Of a stretch of 64,000 bases of DNA, positions 53,522 to 62,417 are shown in pieces; position 1 is the stretch's first letter; each line of letters opens with the position of its first letter. Below the pieces are notes generated by a model. It searched no databases. It worked only from the letters and a program-made list of their open reading frames with translations, and had not been told where the DNA came from. Source of the DNA: Sphingomicrobium flavum. Its GTDB lineage: Bacteria > Pseudomonadota > Alphaproteobacteria > Sphingomonadales > Sphingomonadaceae. The stretch spans positions 1,550,001 to 1,614,000 of the forward strand of contig NZ_CP102630.1 of assembly GCF_024721605.1 (NCBI RefSeq). The letters run 5' to 3'. The position numbers and the translations under genes are program-made.

Positions 53522-55438
53522 ATGAAGATCATTTTGAAAACTACTGTAGCCGCCGCCGCCGTCACCATCGGCAGCATGATGTTCACCGCAACGCCGGCGA
53601 TGGCCGACGAATGCCTCGTGGACAATGATAACGATTCACTTGCCGAAGACGTCGTCACGACGGATGATAACACGAATGTCGACGGCACGTTCGCATGCGG
53701 CCGCGGTGCCACGGCGACCGGTAATAATTCCACGGCCGTCGGCATTGGCGCCAGCGCAACCGCAGCCAACACCACCGCTATTGGCGATACTGCCGAAGCA
53801 TCGGGTGGCTCTGCAACCGCAGTCGGCTACAACTCGGAAGCGTCCGGCAGTGTTGCAATTGCTGTCGGTACCAGCGCGGTCGCCGATTTCGACCGATCGA
53901 TCGCCATCGGCTTCAGCGCCGACGTCGGTGGTGCCGACACGATCTCGATGGGGTACAATTCCAACGCCGGCGGCGCGCAGAGCATGGCGTTCGGGTACCG
54001 CGCCGATTCAGTCGGTGTCGGAAGCATCGCGCTCGGTGGCGACGCGCAAGACGCTGATGTCGATGGCGCGCAGGCCAATGGCGATTACAGCGTCGCGATC
54101 GGTGCTGACGCCGTGGCCACCAATATCGCTAGCGTCGCTATTGGCCAGGGCGCGACTGCGAACAGCTATGCCAATGTGGCCATCGGCCTTGGTTCGGTGA
54201 CGACGGGTGGATCCTCGACTGCCATCGGCCGCGATGCGCAAGCACACGGCGGCTCGTCCTTTGCCGCGGGCTTCGATGCCCAGGCGCTCACCCAGTACGC
54301 GACGGCAGTCGGAAGCTGGTCGAGGGCTGATGGCGTATGGTCCGTCGCGGTAGGCGTGCAGTCGTCGGCCATCGGACAGAGTGCGATCGCGATCGGTGGC
54401 GACAGCAACAGTGATGATCCGTTTGCCGATGACAACGGCGGGGGTGCGCAGGCCATCGGTAACTATGCTATGGCGATCGGCGTCGATGCGCTGGCGAACG
54501 GGAACCGTTCGGCCGCGATCGGGTTTGCCGCTTCGGCCGGTTCAACCGACGCCACGGCGCTCGGCTTCCTTGCCAATGCGCAGGGCGGCGAAGCGCTGGC
54601 GCTCGGCCGCCTGACGCAGGCCACGGCGTTCCGCGCTACGGCCCTCGGGTCAAGCTCGGTCGCCTCGGGCGTGCAGTCGATGGCGCTGGGCCGCGCTGCG
54701 GTGGCGAGCAACACCAACGCCAGCGCGATCGGCTTCGAAGCTCAGGCGACGCAGGTGTCGTCGACCGCTGTCGGCGCGACCGCGCAGGCGCTGGGCGAAG
54801 GGTCTACCGCTGTCGGTCGCAACGCGCTGGTCAATGCGGGGCTCGGCACCGCGGTTGGCTATGCCGCCACGGTCAACCACATCAACTCGACCGCCATCGG
54901 CCTCAACGCCACCACCACCGCGACCAATCAGGTCGCCCTGGGCGGCGAGGGAAGCTCGGTGCGCCTCGGCGATATTGATGCCTCGACTAATGCGCAGGTT
55001 GGCCCCGTCGATGTCGTGACGGTCGATGCCAACGGTGTGCTCGGCCGCGGCGCTGCGGCTTCGGCCAGCCAGCTGGCGCGGGTCGCCTACGACTTCGGCG
55101 ATGCGATTGCGCATACCGAAGAGCAGATGATGGGATTGGACGCCGAGCTCGGCCTGCTCGACAATCGCATCACCGCGATCGAAGGCACGCTGGCCCAATT
55201 CGACGATGCCATCGCCAGCTCGACCGCAGCCGCGGTCGCGATGAGCGGCGGCACCTTCCTGCCCGACCAGCAGTTCAATCTGACCGCGAATATCGGCACC
55301 TATGACGGTGCTCATGCGGGCAGCCTGCAGCTGGGCGTCCTCGTCAGCGACAATGTCGCGTTCAATGCGGGCGTGTCGACTGGCTTCAACAAGGGCGGCA
55401 AGACTGCCGGCCGCGTCGGGGTGACCTTCGGGTTCTGA
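53522..55438 (+). CDS. YadA-type trimeric autotransporter-like protein 5
   Basis: 638 residues; GGGGAG precedes ATG 53522. Signal peptide to about 28, cap Cys31/Cys59 around DNDNDSLAED, head repeats with two acidic inserts (LGGDAQDADVDGAQA at about 54030; IGGDSNSDDPFADDN at about 54388), shared connector (GGEGSSVRLGDIDAST ... DVVTVDANG), coiled coil, anchor from about 564 (TFLPDQQFNLTANIGTYDGA) close to the anchor of copy 3 and ending VTFGF. Separated by 13 kb from the main cluster and flanked on both sides by paralogous hybrid kinases, with the promoter motif and leader hairpin upstream. Strong terminator downstream. Confidence 0.9.
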   Translation: MKIILKTTVAAAAVTIGSMMFTATPAMADECLVDNDNDSLAEDVVTTDDNTNVDGTFACGRGATATGNNSTAVGIGASATAANTTAIGDTAEASGGSATAVGYNSEASGSVAIAVGTSAVADFDRSIAIGFSADVGGADTISMGYNSNAGGAQSMAFGYRADSVGVGSIALGGDAQDADVDGAQANGDYSVAIGADAVATNIASVAIGQGATANSYANVAIGLGSVTTGGSSTAIGRDAQAHGGSSFAAGFDAQALTQYATAVGSWSRADGVWSVAVGVQSSAIGQSAIAIGGDSNSDDPFADDNGGGAQAIGNYAMAIGVDALANGNRSAAIGFAASAGSTDATALGFLANAQGGEALALGRLTQATAFRATALGSSSVASGVQSMALGRAAVASNTNASAIGFEAQATQVSSTAVGATAQALGEGSTAVGRNALVNAGLGTAVGYAATVNHINSTAIGLNATTTATNQVALGGEGSSVRLGDIDASTNAQVGPVDVVTVDANGVLGRGAAASASQLARVAYDFGDAIAHTEEQMMGLDAELGLLDNRITAIEGTLAQFDDAIASSTAAAVAMSGGTFLPDQQFNLTANIGTYDGAHAGSLQLGVLVSDNVAFNAGVSTGFNKGGKTAGRVGVTFGF

Positions 55439-55466
55439 TTCCTCCCCAACGCTTCAGGACCCGGGG

Positions 55467-55500
55467 AAAGGGCGGGAGCATTTCGCTTCCGCCCTTTTTC
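55467..55500. terminator. Intrinsic terminator between convergent genes
   Basis: AAAGGGCGGGAG and CTTCCGCCCTTT stem around an ATTTCG loop, with T-run, 29 bp after YadA-like gene 5. Confidence 0.88.
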
Positions 55501-55587
55501 CGTGCCCGCTTCTCGCTCGGCCTCTCGCCCGGTCGCTTTGAACGTCAGGAGCGCCGACCACGCGTTCTTCGGCGCTCTTGTCATTCT

Positions 55588-58179
55588 TCAGGAAAATCGA
55601 GCCATCAATTCACGCAGCCCCGCGCGCGAGAAGGGTTTTTCGAGCACCGGAATCTCGACCTGGCCCAAAAATCTGGTCGCCGCCGGCCCCAATATGTCGC
55701 CGGTGATGATCGCGAAGCGGTTCTTCATGGCGGGGCGATGCTCGCTCACCCATTGGTAGAGCCCCGGCCCGTCCACGCCCGGCATGCGCAGGTCGGACAA
55801 TATGAGGTCGAAGGCCTGCTGCTCCAGCGTCTCGATCGCCGCTTCGCCGCCGATGGCCACGGTCACATCCATGCCGTCGCGTTCCAGCATCCGGCGCAGC
55901 GTATCGGCCAGCTCGGCTTCGTCATCGACCACCAGCACGCGGCGACCCGCCATCGCCTCGGCCACCTGCGTTTTTTCCTGCCCCGCCTGCACGCTCTGTT
56001 CGACGGGCAGTTCCAGCCGGAAGCAGGCGCCGCCGCCCGGCGCCTCGACCAGTCGCAGCGATCCGCCATGCGCTTCGGCGATGCCATGGCTGAAGGACAG
56101 CCCGATGCCGGTGCCCGATCCCAGTGACTTGGTCGTGAAAAAAGGCTCGAAGATCCGCCGCGCAATGTCGCTCGGCACCCCGGGGCCATTATCCTCGATC
56201 TCGACCCGCGCCCTGCCATCGACCATCGCGGACCGAAGCGTCAGGCGCCGCTCGCCCTGCTGTTCCTGCAGCGCCTGGCTCGCATTCATGATGAGATTGA
56301 GGAAGACCTGCGCGATCTGGTCGGGATCAGCCAGCAGTTGCGGCAGGCTGTCGTCGAGCGCATCGATCACTTCGATCCCGTCGCTGCGCAGCCCATAACC
56401 CGCCAGTTCCAGCGCGCCGCGCACCAGCGCGTTGAGATCCGCCATCACGCGCTGCGGCTCCTTCTGCCGTGCCATCGCCAGGAAGGTCTGGACGATGCGG
56501 CTGCACCGCTCCGCCGCTTTCTTGATCCTCGCCGCGGCATCGGCCAGCTCGCCGCCCGCCGCTTCTTCCTCCAGCATCAGCGCCTCGCCCACCACGATGG
56601 CGAGCGGGTTGTTCAGTTCATGGCTTACCCCCGCCAGCAGCGATCCCAGCGCGTTCATCTTTTCCGACTGGTGCAGCGCATCGCGGCTCTGGCGCAATTC
56701 CTCTTCGGCCACCACCTGCTTGGTCACGTCCATGAAGACCCCGCCGACCCGCGTCAGCTCGCCATCCGCATTGGGCACGGGAAAGCGTGTATTGAGCCCC
56801 ACCGCGCGGCCATGCGGGAGCTGATATTCCTGCTGGACCGTAACGGGCTGGCCGGTTTCGCGCACATATTTCTCGTGCGGTGCGCCCGCTTCTGCCAGCT
56901 GCGCGCTGATTTCCTCGATCGTCTTGCCGATGACCTCCTCGATCGGCATCCCGATCTGCCGCCCGCCCGTCTCGTTCATGATCAGGAAGCGGCCCTCCTC
57001 ATCCTTGAGGAACATCGTCATCGGCGCATAATGGAGGAAGGCGTTGAGCCGCGTCTCGCTTTCGCGCAGCCTGGCTTCGGCCTCCTTGGTGTCGGTCGTA
57101 TCGAGGATCACCCCGCCAATATAAACGATCTCGCCCTGGGCATCGAAAACGGGAAAGCGGATCGTCATCGAACTGCGCTTGCCCGTAGGCGTGTCGAATT
57201 CGGCTTCGCGCACATGCGGTTTTTTGGTGTCGCGGATGATCGCGTCCACCTCGGCCGCTTCGGCTGCCGCGCGCGGATCGAGCAGTTGCGGCGGCGTCAT
57301 CCCGACAATCTCGTCCGCCCGCCGCCCGAAGACGTCGCACAGGAAGCGGTTGACCACCGCATAGCGATCGTCGCGGTCCTTCAGGTACATCGCCACCGGC
57401 GCATGATCGAGGAAGGCCTTCAATCGCGCCTCACTGTCCGACAGCCGCGCCTCGGCCTCCTTCTTGTCGCTGATGTCGACGATGCTCATCACCACCGAGG
57501 GCTCGCCATCGAAATCCACCCGCCGCCAGCTGACCGAAGCCCAGAAGGGCGCCGCCGTCGCATGTCGCAGCCGCCCCTCGAACCCGTCGAAGTCGGGATG
57601 CGCCACCACCAGCCGGCGATACTCCTCATGCGCCTCCTGGCTGTCGAGCCAGCGTGTGCGCGCGATCATCGCTGGATCGCTCTGCCCTTCCAGCCCGATC
57701 ATCGCGAAGAAGGCCGGGTTGGCCAGCAGCACCTCATTATCCTCCAGCCGCGCGATCAGCATCGCCACCGGATGATGCTCGCTCAAGGCGCGGAAGCGCT
57801 TTTCCGCCTGCACCTCCTCGGTCGTCTCGACCATCACCACGCCGATATGCTCGATCTTGCCGTCCGCCCCGCGCAGCGGAAAGGCCGCCGACTGCGAATA
57901 GCGAATACCCCCGCGCGCGCCATAGGCCTGGCGCTGCACCCTGGGCTCGCCCGTCGCGATCATCTGGCGATCATAGCCCTCGATAATCGCCGCCGTCCTG
58001 GCATCGACAAAGTCGCGATAGCTGCTCCCGATCAGCTCCTCGCGCGTCCCCCCGATCGTCCGGCAGGCGGCATCGTTGACCCGCACGAAGCGCCCCTCCA
58101 GGTCGCGCACCAGCAATGCCACCGGCGCAGCATCGAAAAAGTCCCCGAACAGCGAAGCGTCATCCATCACGCAAAGCAT
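55588..58179 (-). CDS. Multi-PAS hybrid histidine kinase with C-terminal receiver (2)
   Basis: 863 residues from ATG 58179 (TTGGAG upstream; GTG 58185 and ATG 58167 are alternatives). Four PAS domains (about 1-120, 125-250, 255-375, 380-505; repeated AFLDHAPVAMYLKD/AFLHYAPMTMFLKD starts), HisKA-like GSLLAGVSHELNNPLAI, ATPase domain (NLIMNASQAL; DNGPGVP; GSGTGIGLS), C-terminal receiver (VDDEAEL; LILSDLRMPGVDG). No membrane helix. The catalytic and receiver parts are closely similar to the kinase at 51480, so the pair arose by duplication with different numbers of PAS domains. No dedicated regulator follows; it may share the OmpR-type regulator or the Hpt protein at 3054. Confidence 0.93.
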   Translation of the reverse strand: MLCVMDDASLFGDFFDAAPVALLVRDLEGRFVRVNDAACRTIGGTREELIGSSYRDFVDARTAAIIEGYDRQMIATGEPRVQRQAYGARGGIRYSQSAAFPLRGADGKIEHIGVVMVETTEEVQAEKRFRALSEHHPVAMLIARLEDNEVLLANPAFFAMIGLEGQSDPAMIARTRWLDSQEAHEEYRRLVVAHPDFDGFEGRLRHATAAPFWASVSWRRVDFDGEPSVVMSIVDISDKKEAEARLSDSEARLKAFLDHAPVAMYLKDRDDRYAVVNRFLCDVFGRRADEIVGMTPPQLLDPRAAAEAAEVDAIIRDTKKPHVREAEFDTPTGKRSSMTIRFPVFDAQGEIVYIGGVILDTTDTKEAEARLRESETRLNAFLHYAPMTMFLKDEEGRFLIMNETGGRQIGMPIEEVIGKTIEEISAQLAEAGAPHEKYVRETGQPVTVQQEYQLPHGRAVGLNTRFPVPNADGELTRVGGVFMDVTKQVVAEEELRQSRDALHQSEKMNALGSLLAGVSHELNNPLAIVVGEALMLEEEAAGGELADAAARIKKAAERCSRIVQTFLAMARQKEPQRVMADLNALVRGALELAGYGLRSDGIEVIDALDDSLPQLLADPDQIAQVFLNLIMNASQALQEQQGERRLTLRSAMVDGRARVEIEDNGPGVPSDIARRIFEPFFTTKSLGSGTGIGLSFSHGIAEAHGGSLRLVEAPGGGACFRLELPVEQSVQAGQEKTQVAEAMAGRRVLVVDDEAELADTLRRMLERDGMDVTVAIGGEAAIETLEQQAFDLILSDLRMPGVDGPGLYQWVSEHRPAMKNRFAIITGDILGPAATRFLGQVEIPVLEKPFSRAGLRELMARFS

Positions 58180-58188
58180 AGTCACTCC

Positions 58189-58308
58189 AAGCCCCGAGCA
58201 GAAGAGAGACTTTGCGCAGCAAATTCGAGCTTCTGTCGAGAGAGGCGAAGTGCGGTCAGCCTGCGCCGCAGGCGACAGGACTGACGGGGTCAGGCCGCCC
58301 TGACCCCG
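58189..58308. repeat. Dispersed non-coding repeat, copy B
   Basis: Matches 41037-41158 in ordered blocks (AAGCCCCG, AGACTTTGC, CTGTCGAGAG, GACTGACGGGGTC). The small hairpin TTTGC/GCAAA (58211-58223) is retained with different loop bases. Occupies almost the whole gap between the kinase start and the next gene. Confidence 0.7.
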
Positions 58309-59058
58309 CTAAGGCAACTTGCCATAGCCCGGCGGGATCAGCGCCCCCTCATCGGTCTCGCTCCAGCCATTGGCCAGATCGAGCTGCCGCATACGCTCCA
58401 GCCGCATCAGGATCCGCGAGCGCGCCGCCTCCACCTCCGCCGGACAAGGCTCGTTCGTCCCGAGCGAAGCCGAGGGGCCCGATCCCGGCCGATCCCCATA
58501 TTTCAAAATATTGATCGCCTCCCCGACCGACACCTCGCGCCCCGCCACGATCGGCAGCGCATCGGGATCGAAGCTCGCCCGCGCTTTCTCCAGCACCAGC
58601 TCCTCCAGCCGCTCGCGCCCCAGCGCCACCGCCGCCTTCCAGTCGCGCGCGAAGGCCACATCCTTCATGCGCCAGCGATAGAAAGCCGCAGTGGAAAAGC
58701 CGACCGCATCGGCCGCCCGCTGGGTGCAGCCCGTCGCCGCCAGCTCGGCCAGGAAGGCGCGCTGCACCTCGGGCCCGATCCGCCCCTTGCCAACCCGCCG
58801 CCCCTCGCCGCCAATCTCGGCCGCAGGCAAGGCCGCCAACGCCCCACCCCGCACCGCGCCCGGCCCCAGCATCGCATCCTGAAAAGCCACCACCGCCGCC
58901 CCCCACCGCGCCGCAAAGCCCTCATCGCGCCGCCGCCAGCGATACGCCGTCTGCGCATGCACCCCCGCTTCGGATGCCGCCGCCCGAACATTCCCGCACC
59001 GCGCAAGAGAGGTAAGAAAGGAAGAAGCCCAATCCGGCACCCCGTCGAGCCGCCGCAT
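58309..59058 (-). CDS. Helix-turn-helix protein, small-terminase-like
   Basis: 249 residues from ATG 59058, which overlaps the TGA of the upstream gene (TGATG). Two HTH-like segments are seen: AAASEAGVHAQTAYRWRRRDEGFAARW and QRAADAVGFSTAAFYRWRMKDVAFARDW, a repeated A..A(G/V)...T/S.A.YRWR.(R/K)D..FA..W pattern used by phage small-terminase and transposase-type HTH domains. No large terminase or capsid gene is near, so a phage role is not shown. Part of the coding region (58449-58480) carries a degenerate copy of the intergenic repeat. Confidence 0.65.
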   Translation of the reverse strand: MRRLDGVPDWASSFLTSLARCGNVRAAASEAGVHAQTAYRWRRRDEGFAARWGAAVVAFQDAMLGPGAVRGGALAALPAAEIGGEGRRVGKGRIGPEVQRAFLAELAATGCTQRAADAVGFSTAAFYRWRMKDVAFARDWKAAVALGRERLEELVLEKARASFDPDALPIVAGREVSVGEAINILKYGDRPGSGPSASLGTNEPCPAEVEAARSRILMRLERMRQLDLANGWSETDEGALIPPGYGKLP

Positions 59059-59324
59059 CACCCCTGCCCCCCAGGCCCATCCCCAACCCGTTCGTCCTGA
59101 GCCTGTCGTGACGAAGTCGACCGCAGGTCAACGCTCTCGCCAATCAACCCCCGATCCACCAGCCAGCTGCCTGTCCTGAGCCTGTCGAAGGGCCAGCGAG
59201 CCCAGGCATCCTCCAGCGCATGATGATCCTCCCGAAAAACCTCCCGCTCCCCCGGCGGCAGCGAGGACAGGGTGGTCGGGAGGAGCTGCTGGCTGTGATG
59301 CTGGGTGGGTTTTTCGTTGCGCAT
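59058..59324 (-). CDS. Short hypothetical protein partly built from intergenic repeats
   Basis: 88 residues; AGGAGG sits 5 bases before ATG 59324, and the stop overlaps the next gene's start, so the pair is translationally coupled. The N-terminal half (ERE, EDHHALEDAWARW) looks like a normal soluble protein; the C-terminal half reads through two repeat copies (FDRLRTGSW; STSSRQAQDERVG). This suggests repeat insertion into the end of a once different gene. Function unknown. Confidence 0.6.
   Translation of the reverse strand: MRNEKPTQHHSQQLLPTTLSSLPPGEREVFREDHHALEDAWARWPFDRLRTGSWLVDRGLIGESVDLRSTSSRQAQDERVGDGPGGQG
59091..59192. repeat. Two degenerate sphingomonad-type intergenic repeats
   Basis: TCCTGAGCCTGTCG-type cores at 59094-59109 and 59174-59189 (the latter TCCTGAGCCTGTCGAAGGG) correspond to the units in the der-bamB gap at 5015-5124. 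Here both lie inside a short reading frame. Confidence 0.65.
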
Positions 59325-59736
59325 GGCGGCCTCCTGATCTTGAGACGGAGGCGGTGCTAACCCATTTGGTTAGGTGTAGGAAAGAATTTTCTCAAGGCCG
59401 TGGGGCGGCCTTGCGCAAATTCTTCCGCCGGATGGCGTGTGGGGCTGCACGATGTTTAGGCGTGTCGAAGAGCCGATTTTCGCCCGGCCGACGGGTCGGC
59501 AAAGCCGAACCCCAGCTAGAGCCGTAGGTGTAGCCCAGCAACGCCCGGTGTCAGATCGCCGTGAAACCCAAGCGACTCCCATCTCGACTCGGACCAAGCT
59601 GCACGACACGCCGCACCTATTTCGATGCATATTGACGATATAATTGTGCGATATTCGTTCCATTTTTCGAAGTATATATGGATTGATATTGGTCCAATAT
59701 CGTGTATATATACTTGCGACATGCTCGGAGAATATC
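59325..59736. other. Intergenic boundary of the low-GC island
   Basis: No gene supported. Composition falls from GC-rich (to about 59600) to clearly AT-rich (59610-59736). A perfect TATAAT is at 59639-59644 and a palindrome at 59685-59701. A 68-codon open frame at 59437-59643 has no ribosome site and atypical composition and is not called. Confidence 0.5.
59685..59701. promoter_or_regulatory. Palindrome upstream of the small island gene
   Basis: GATATTGGTCCAATATC: perfect 8-bp arms around one T, 36 bp before the ATG at 59737, so at promoter distance. It contains TTGGTCCAA; related GGACCAAG and TTGGTCCA sequences recur at 59591-59598 and on the right side at 63714-63721 and 63830-63849. Confidence 0.6.
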
Positions 59737-59967
59737 ATGCGATCTAAGAGAGACAAGCACAACAAGTTTAGGGAGTTGGCAGAAGGGCGGACCAATCGTG
59801 CGCTCGACGCCATTCGCCGGATTGGCAACCTATCAAACCGCAGCTTGTACGAGTGGGAGACGGCTGAGGTACGTAAGATTGTGAAGGCGCTGAAGGACAG
59901 CGTCGCAGAAGTCGAAAAGAGTTTTGCCACTCCGGCGTCACGGAAGGACACCGGGTTTAAGTTGTAG
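59737..59967 (+). CDS. Small basic helical protein of the GHKL/methyltransferase island
   Basis: 76 residues; CGGAG upstream of ATG 59737. Rich in Lys/Arg/Glu with predicted long helices (NKFRELAEGRTNRALDAIRRIGNL; EVRKIVKALKDSVAEVEKSF). No family recognised; could be a DNA-binding or regulatory subunit. Its stop TAG overlaps the ribosome site of the next gene, 11 bp away, so the two are one operon. Base composition and codon use match the island, not the chromosome. Confidence 0.72.
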   Translation: MRSKRDKHNKFRELAEGRTNRALDAIRRIGNLSNRSLYEWETAEVRKIVKALKDSVAEVEKSFATPASRKDTGFKL

Positions 59968-59978
59968 GAGTAACCAGT

Positions 59979-62408
59979 ATGAATGCCGACATGATCGAAG
60001 CACTTTGCCTCGAATTAATTCGCGCCGATCACGAAGATACGGTCGTGACAATATTGAAGTCGGCTGGATATTGGGATGATCCCGAAGCATGGCGCGACCT
60101 AGGCGACAATGAGAACAATTACGCTGCTGCCGGTGCGCAGCAGACTGACTCGGTTGCCGCATTGGTTGAGAAATTGGTAAACTCGGCAGACGCCCGATTA
60201 ATGAATGCTTGCCTTGAGGCGGGCATTGAGCCTGAGTCAAGCAAAGCCCCTCAGAGTGTTCGCGAAGGTGTCGCTCGCCTCATCGAAAAATCCCCCGCCC
60301 CAGAAAAAGAGCATACGGGGAAAATCTTGGGATGGACGAAAGAGGAGCGGCAACATCAGGCAATGAAGATAACGCTGGCGGCGACCGGGTCTCGCGCATC
60401 ACCTTGCCTAACCATCGTCGATGAAGGTGAAGGTCAGACGCCTCTCGCGTTCCCAAGAACGTTTATGTCTTTGACAAAGTCCAACAAACTCCGCGTTCCA
60501 TTCGTGCAAGGAAAGTTCAATATGGGTGGCACTGGAGCACTGCGCTTCTGTGGTAGTCGACGTTTGCAGCTAATCGTATCTCGGCGCAATCCGGCTTTGA
60601 TTGAGAATCCAGAAGATGCCGACGGACATTGGGGCTTCACGGTTGTGCGGCGCGAAGCGCCGACCGGAAATGAACGAAGCTCGGTTTTCAGATATTTGGC
60701 CCCAGTGAAGGGGAAAGAAAAAGGCAAGGGAGAAGTGCTCCACTTTGCATCCGACGCGCTGGAACTCATGCCGCAAGGCAATCGGCCCTATGCCCGTCCA
60801 ACGGCCTACGGTTCGCTGGTAAAGCTGTATAATTACCAGCTTAGAGGTCGATCAAACATTCTCTTGAAGGACGGGCTGTTGCGAGCGACCGACGTTCGCC
60901 TACCTAATCCGTCGTTACCTGTGATGTTTCACGAGTGCCGTGACTACAGCGGTGATAGCGATCGCAGCTTTGCCAACCCTTGCACTGGCCTCTTTGTTCG
61001 CCTTGAAGACAACAGAGCCGACAATTTGGACGACGCATTCCCCCTTGGTGCATCGCTGACAATCGAAGGTCAGACACTACCGTTAAGATTTTATGGGTTC
61101 AAACAAGGCCGCTTCAAAACGTACTTGCAAGGCAAGGACGGCGTTCTTTTTGTCGTAAACGGCCAGACTCAAGGAAATTTATCCACGCGCTTTTATCTTA
61201 GGCACGCGATCAAGTTCGGGGCGGTCGCCGACTCCTTAGTGACTATTGTCGATTGCTCAAACTTAAGCAGAGAGCACCAAGAAGAGTTGTTCATGAACAA
61301 TCGGGAGGCTCTCGCCGACTCCCAATTTCGGAGAGAACTAGAGAAAGCGCTCGAAAAGTCAGTGGCGAGCCACCCTGGTTTGCGAGAATTCAATAATCGA
61401 AGACGGCAAGAAAAGCTCAATAACAAGTTAGAGGAAGATCAGAGCTTAGCGGACGTCCTTAAGCGGGTGATGAGCAAGTCCGACTTACTCAACCAGTTTT
61501 TCCTGCCCGGCTCCAAGGTGTCAAACCCCATAAACACGAAGAAGGTCGACCCAAGCGCAAAATTTGTCGGCAAAAAGTTTCCAACCTATTTTAGGCATCG
61601 CGGAAAGGATTCCGGAAAGAATCATACCCGAAACTGCGAGCTGGGTAGAAATGTTCGACTGCTCTACGACACAGACGCAGAGGACCTTTATTTCGATCGC
61701 GCTTCCTCCCCGGGAGCCTATAGCCTTACGGTCACAAAGAACGGCACTCCGATTAACTTGGGGGGCGATAAGAACCTATACCACGGAAAAGCGGCCTTCA
61801 CACTGGAGCCTGATTCCAACATCAAGCTCGGCGATGAACTACACGTCCGTTTGGAGGTGACGGATGACAGCCGAGTGGATCCCTTTGTTTGCGTCACTAC
61901 TCTTAAGGTGGTGCCGAAGGCTTTTAAGGCGACCTCCCCGAAGCCCCCCAAGCCAAAGCCTCCCAGTGACGATCAAGGCGACGGCGAAACTAAGCCAGAT
62001 GGGATCCAATTGCCGCATGTAGAGTGGATTGCTGAAAAGGACTGGGAAGATTACGAATTTGATCAATATTCAGGTTTGAAAGTCGAGCCAGTTGCCAACG
62101 ACAAGGGCAAGGAGGTGTATGACTTTTTTCTCAATGAAGACAATCTCTACCTCAAGAACCACCTTGCGGCGGCGAAAGACGACGCAGCACTAGTTCGTCG
62201 TCAATACGAGGTAGCCATGGTGCTAGCGACGTTGGGAATTATTGGGAACTACAAGAAAGGTAAGATCGCACAGGGGGCGGAGGACATAGACCTCGTAGAT
62301 TTGACTGCCCAAGCGTCCAGAGGATTGGCCTTGATGCTGATCCCGATCATGCAACAGGTTGGAAATCTCGACCCAACAACCGTTTCTGATGATTCTGGCG
62401 AAGATTAG
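59979..62408 (+). CDS. GHKL-type ATPase (MORC/MutL/Hsp90-like)
   Basis: 809 residues; TAGGAG 8 bases before the ATG. N-terminal ATPase signatures: N-box ALVEKLVNSADA with Glu64, Asn68, Asp71; DEGEGQ at 148-153 (DxGxG); a lid motif QGKFNMGGTGALRF at 177-190. These define the GHKL fold of MutL, Hsp90, topoisomerase VI and MORC. The middle part is beta-rich, then a Lys/Arg-rich helical segment (REFNNRRRQEKLNNKLEEDQ), a Pro/Lys linker (SPKPPKPKPPSDD) and a C-terminal helical region. No nuclease motif was recognised. GHKL ATPases of the MORC type are known next to DNA methyltransferases in prokaryotic restriction-modification-like loci, which fits the convergent methyltransferase here. Confidence 0.88.
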   Translation: MNADMIEALCLELIRADHEDTVVTILKSAGYWDDPEAWRDLGDNENNYAAAGAQQTDSVAALVEKLVNSADARLMNACLEAGIEPESSKAPQSVREGVARLIEKSPAPEKEHTGKILGWTKEERQHQAMKITLAATGSRASPCLTIVDEGEGQTPLAFPRTFMSLTKSNKLRVPFVQGKFNMGGTGALRFCGSRRLQLIVSRRNPALIENPEDADGHWGFTVVRREAPTGNERSSVFRYLAPVKGKEKGKGEVLHFASDALELMPQGNRPYARPTAYGSLVKLYNYQLRGRSNILLKDGLLRATDVRLPNPSLPVMFHECRDYSGDSDRSFANPCTGLFVRLEDNRADNLDDAFPLGASLTIEGQTLPLRFYGFKQGRFKTYLQGKDGVLFVVNGQTQGNLSTRFYLRHAIKFGAVADSLVTIVDCSNLSREHQEELFMNNREALADSQFRRELEKALEKSVASHPGLREFNNRRRQEKLNNKLEEDQSLADVLKRVMSKSDLLNQFFLPGSKVSNPINTKKVDPSAKFVGKKFPTYFRHRGKDSGKNHTRNCELGRNVRLLYDTDAEDLYFDRASSPGAYSLTVTKNGTPINLGGDKNLYHGKAAFTLEPDSNIKLGDELHVRLEVTDDSRVDPFVCVTTLKVVPKAFKATSPKPPKPKPPSDDQGDGETKPDGIQLPHVEWIAEKDWEDYEFDQYSGLKVEPVANDKGKEVYDFFLNEDNLYLKNHLAAAKDDAALVRRQYEVAMVLATLGIIGNYKKGKIAQGAEDIDLVDLTAQASRGLALMLIPIMQQVGNLDPTTVSDDSGED

Positions 62409-62417
62409 GCGGGCGGG

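Noticed and set aside
58309-59058. Gene-transfer-agent or prophage small terminase
   Set aside because: The HTH pattern is compatible, but no large terminase, portal, capsid or tail gene is near, so a phage label would be unsupported.
59437-59643. 68-codon open frame at the left edge of the low-GC island
   Set aside because: No ribosome site, mixed composition across the frame and no family resemblance.
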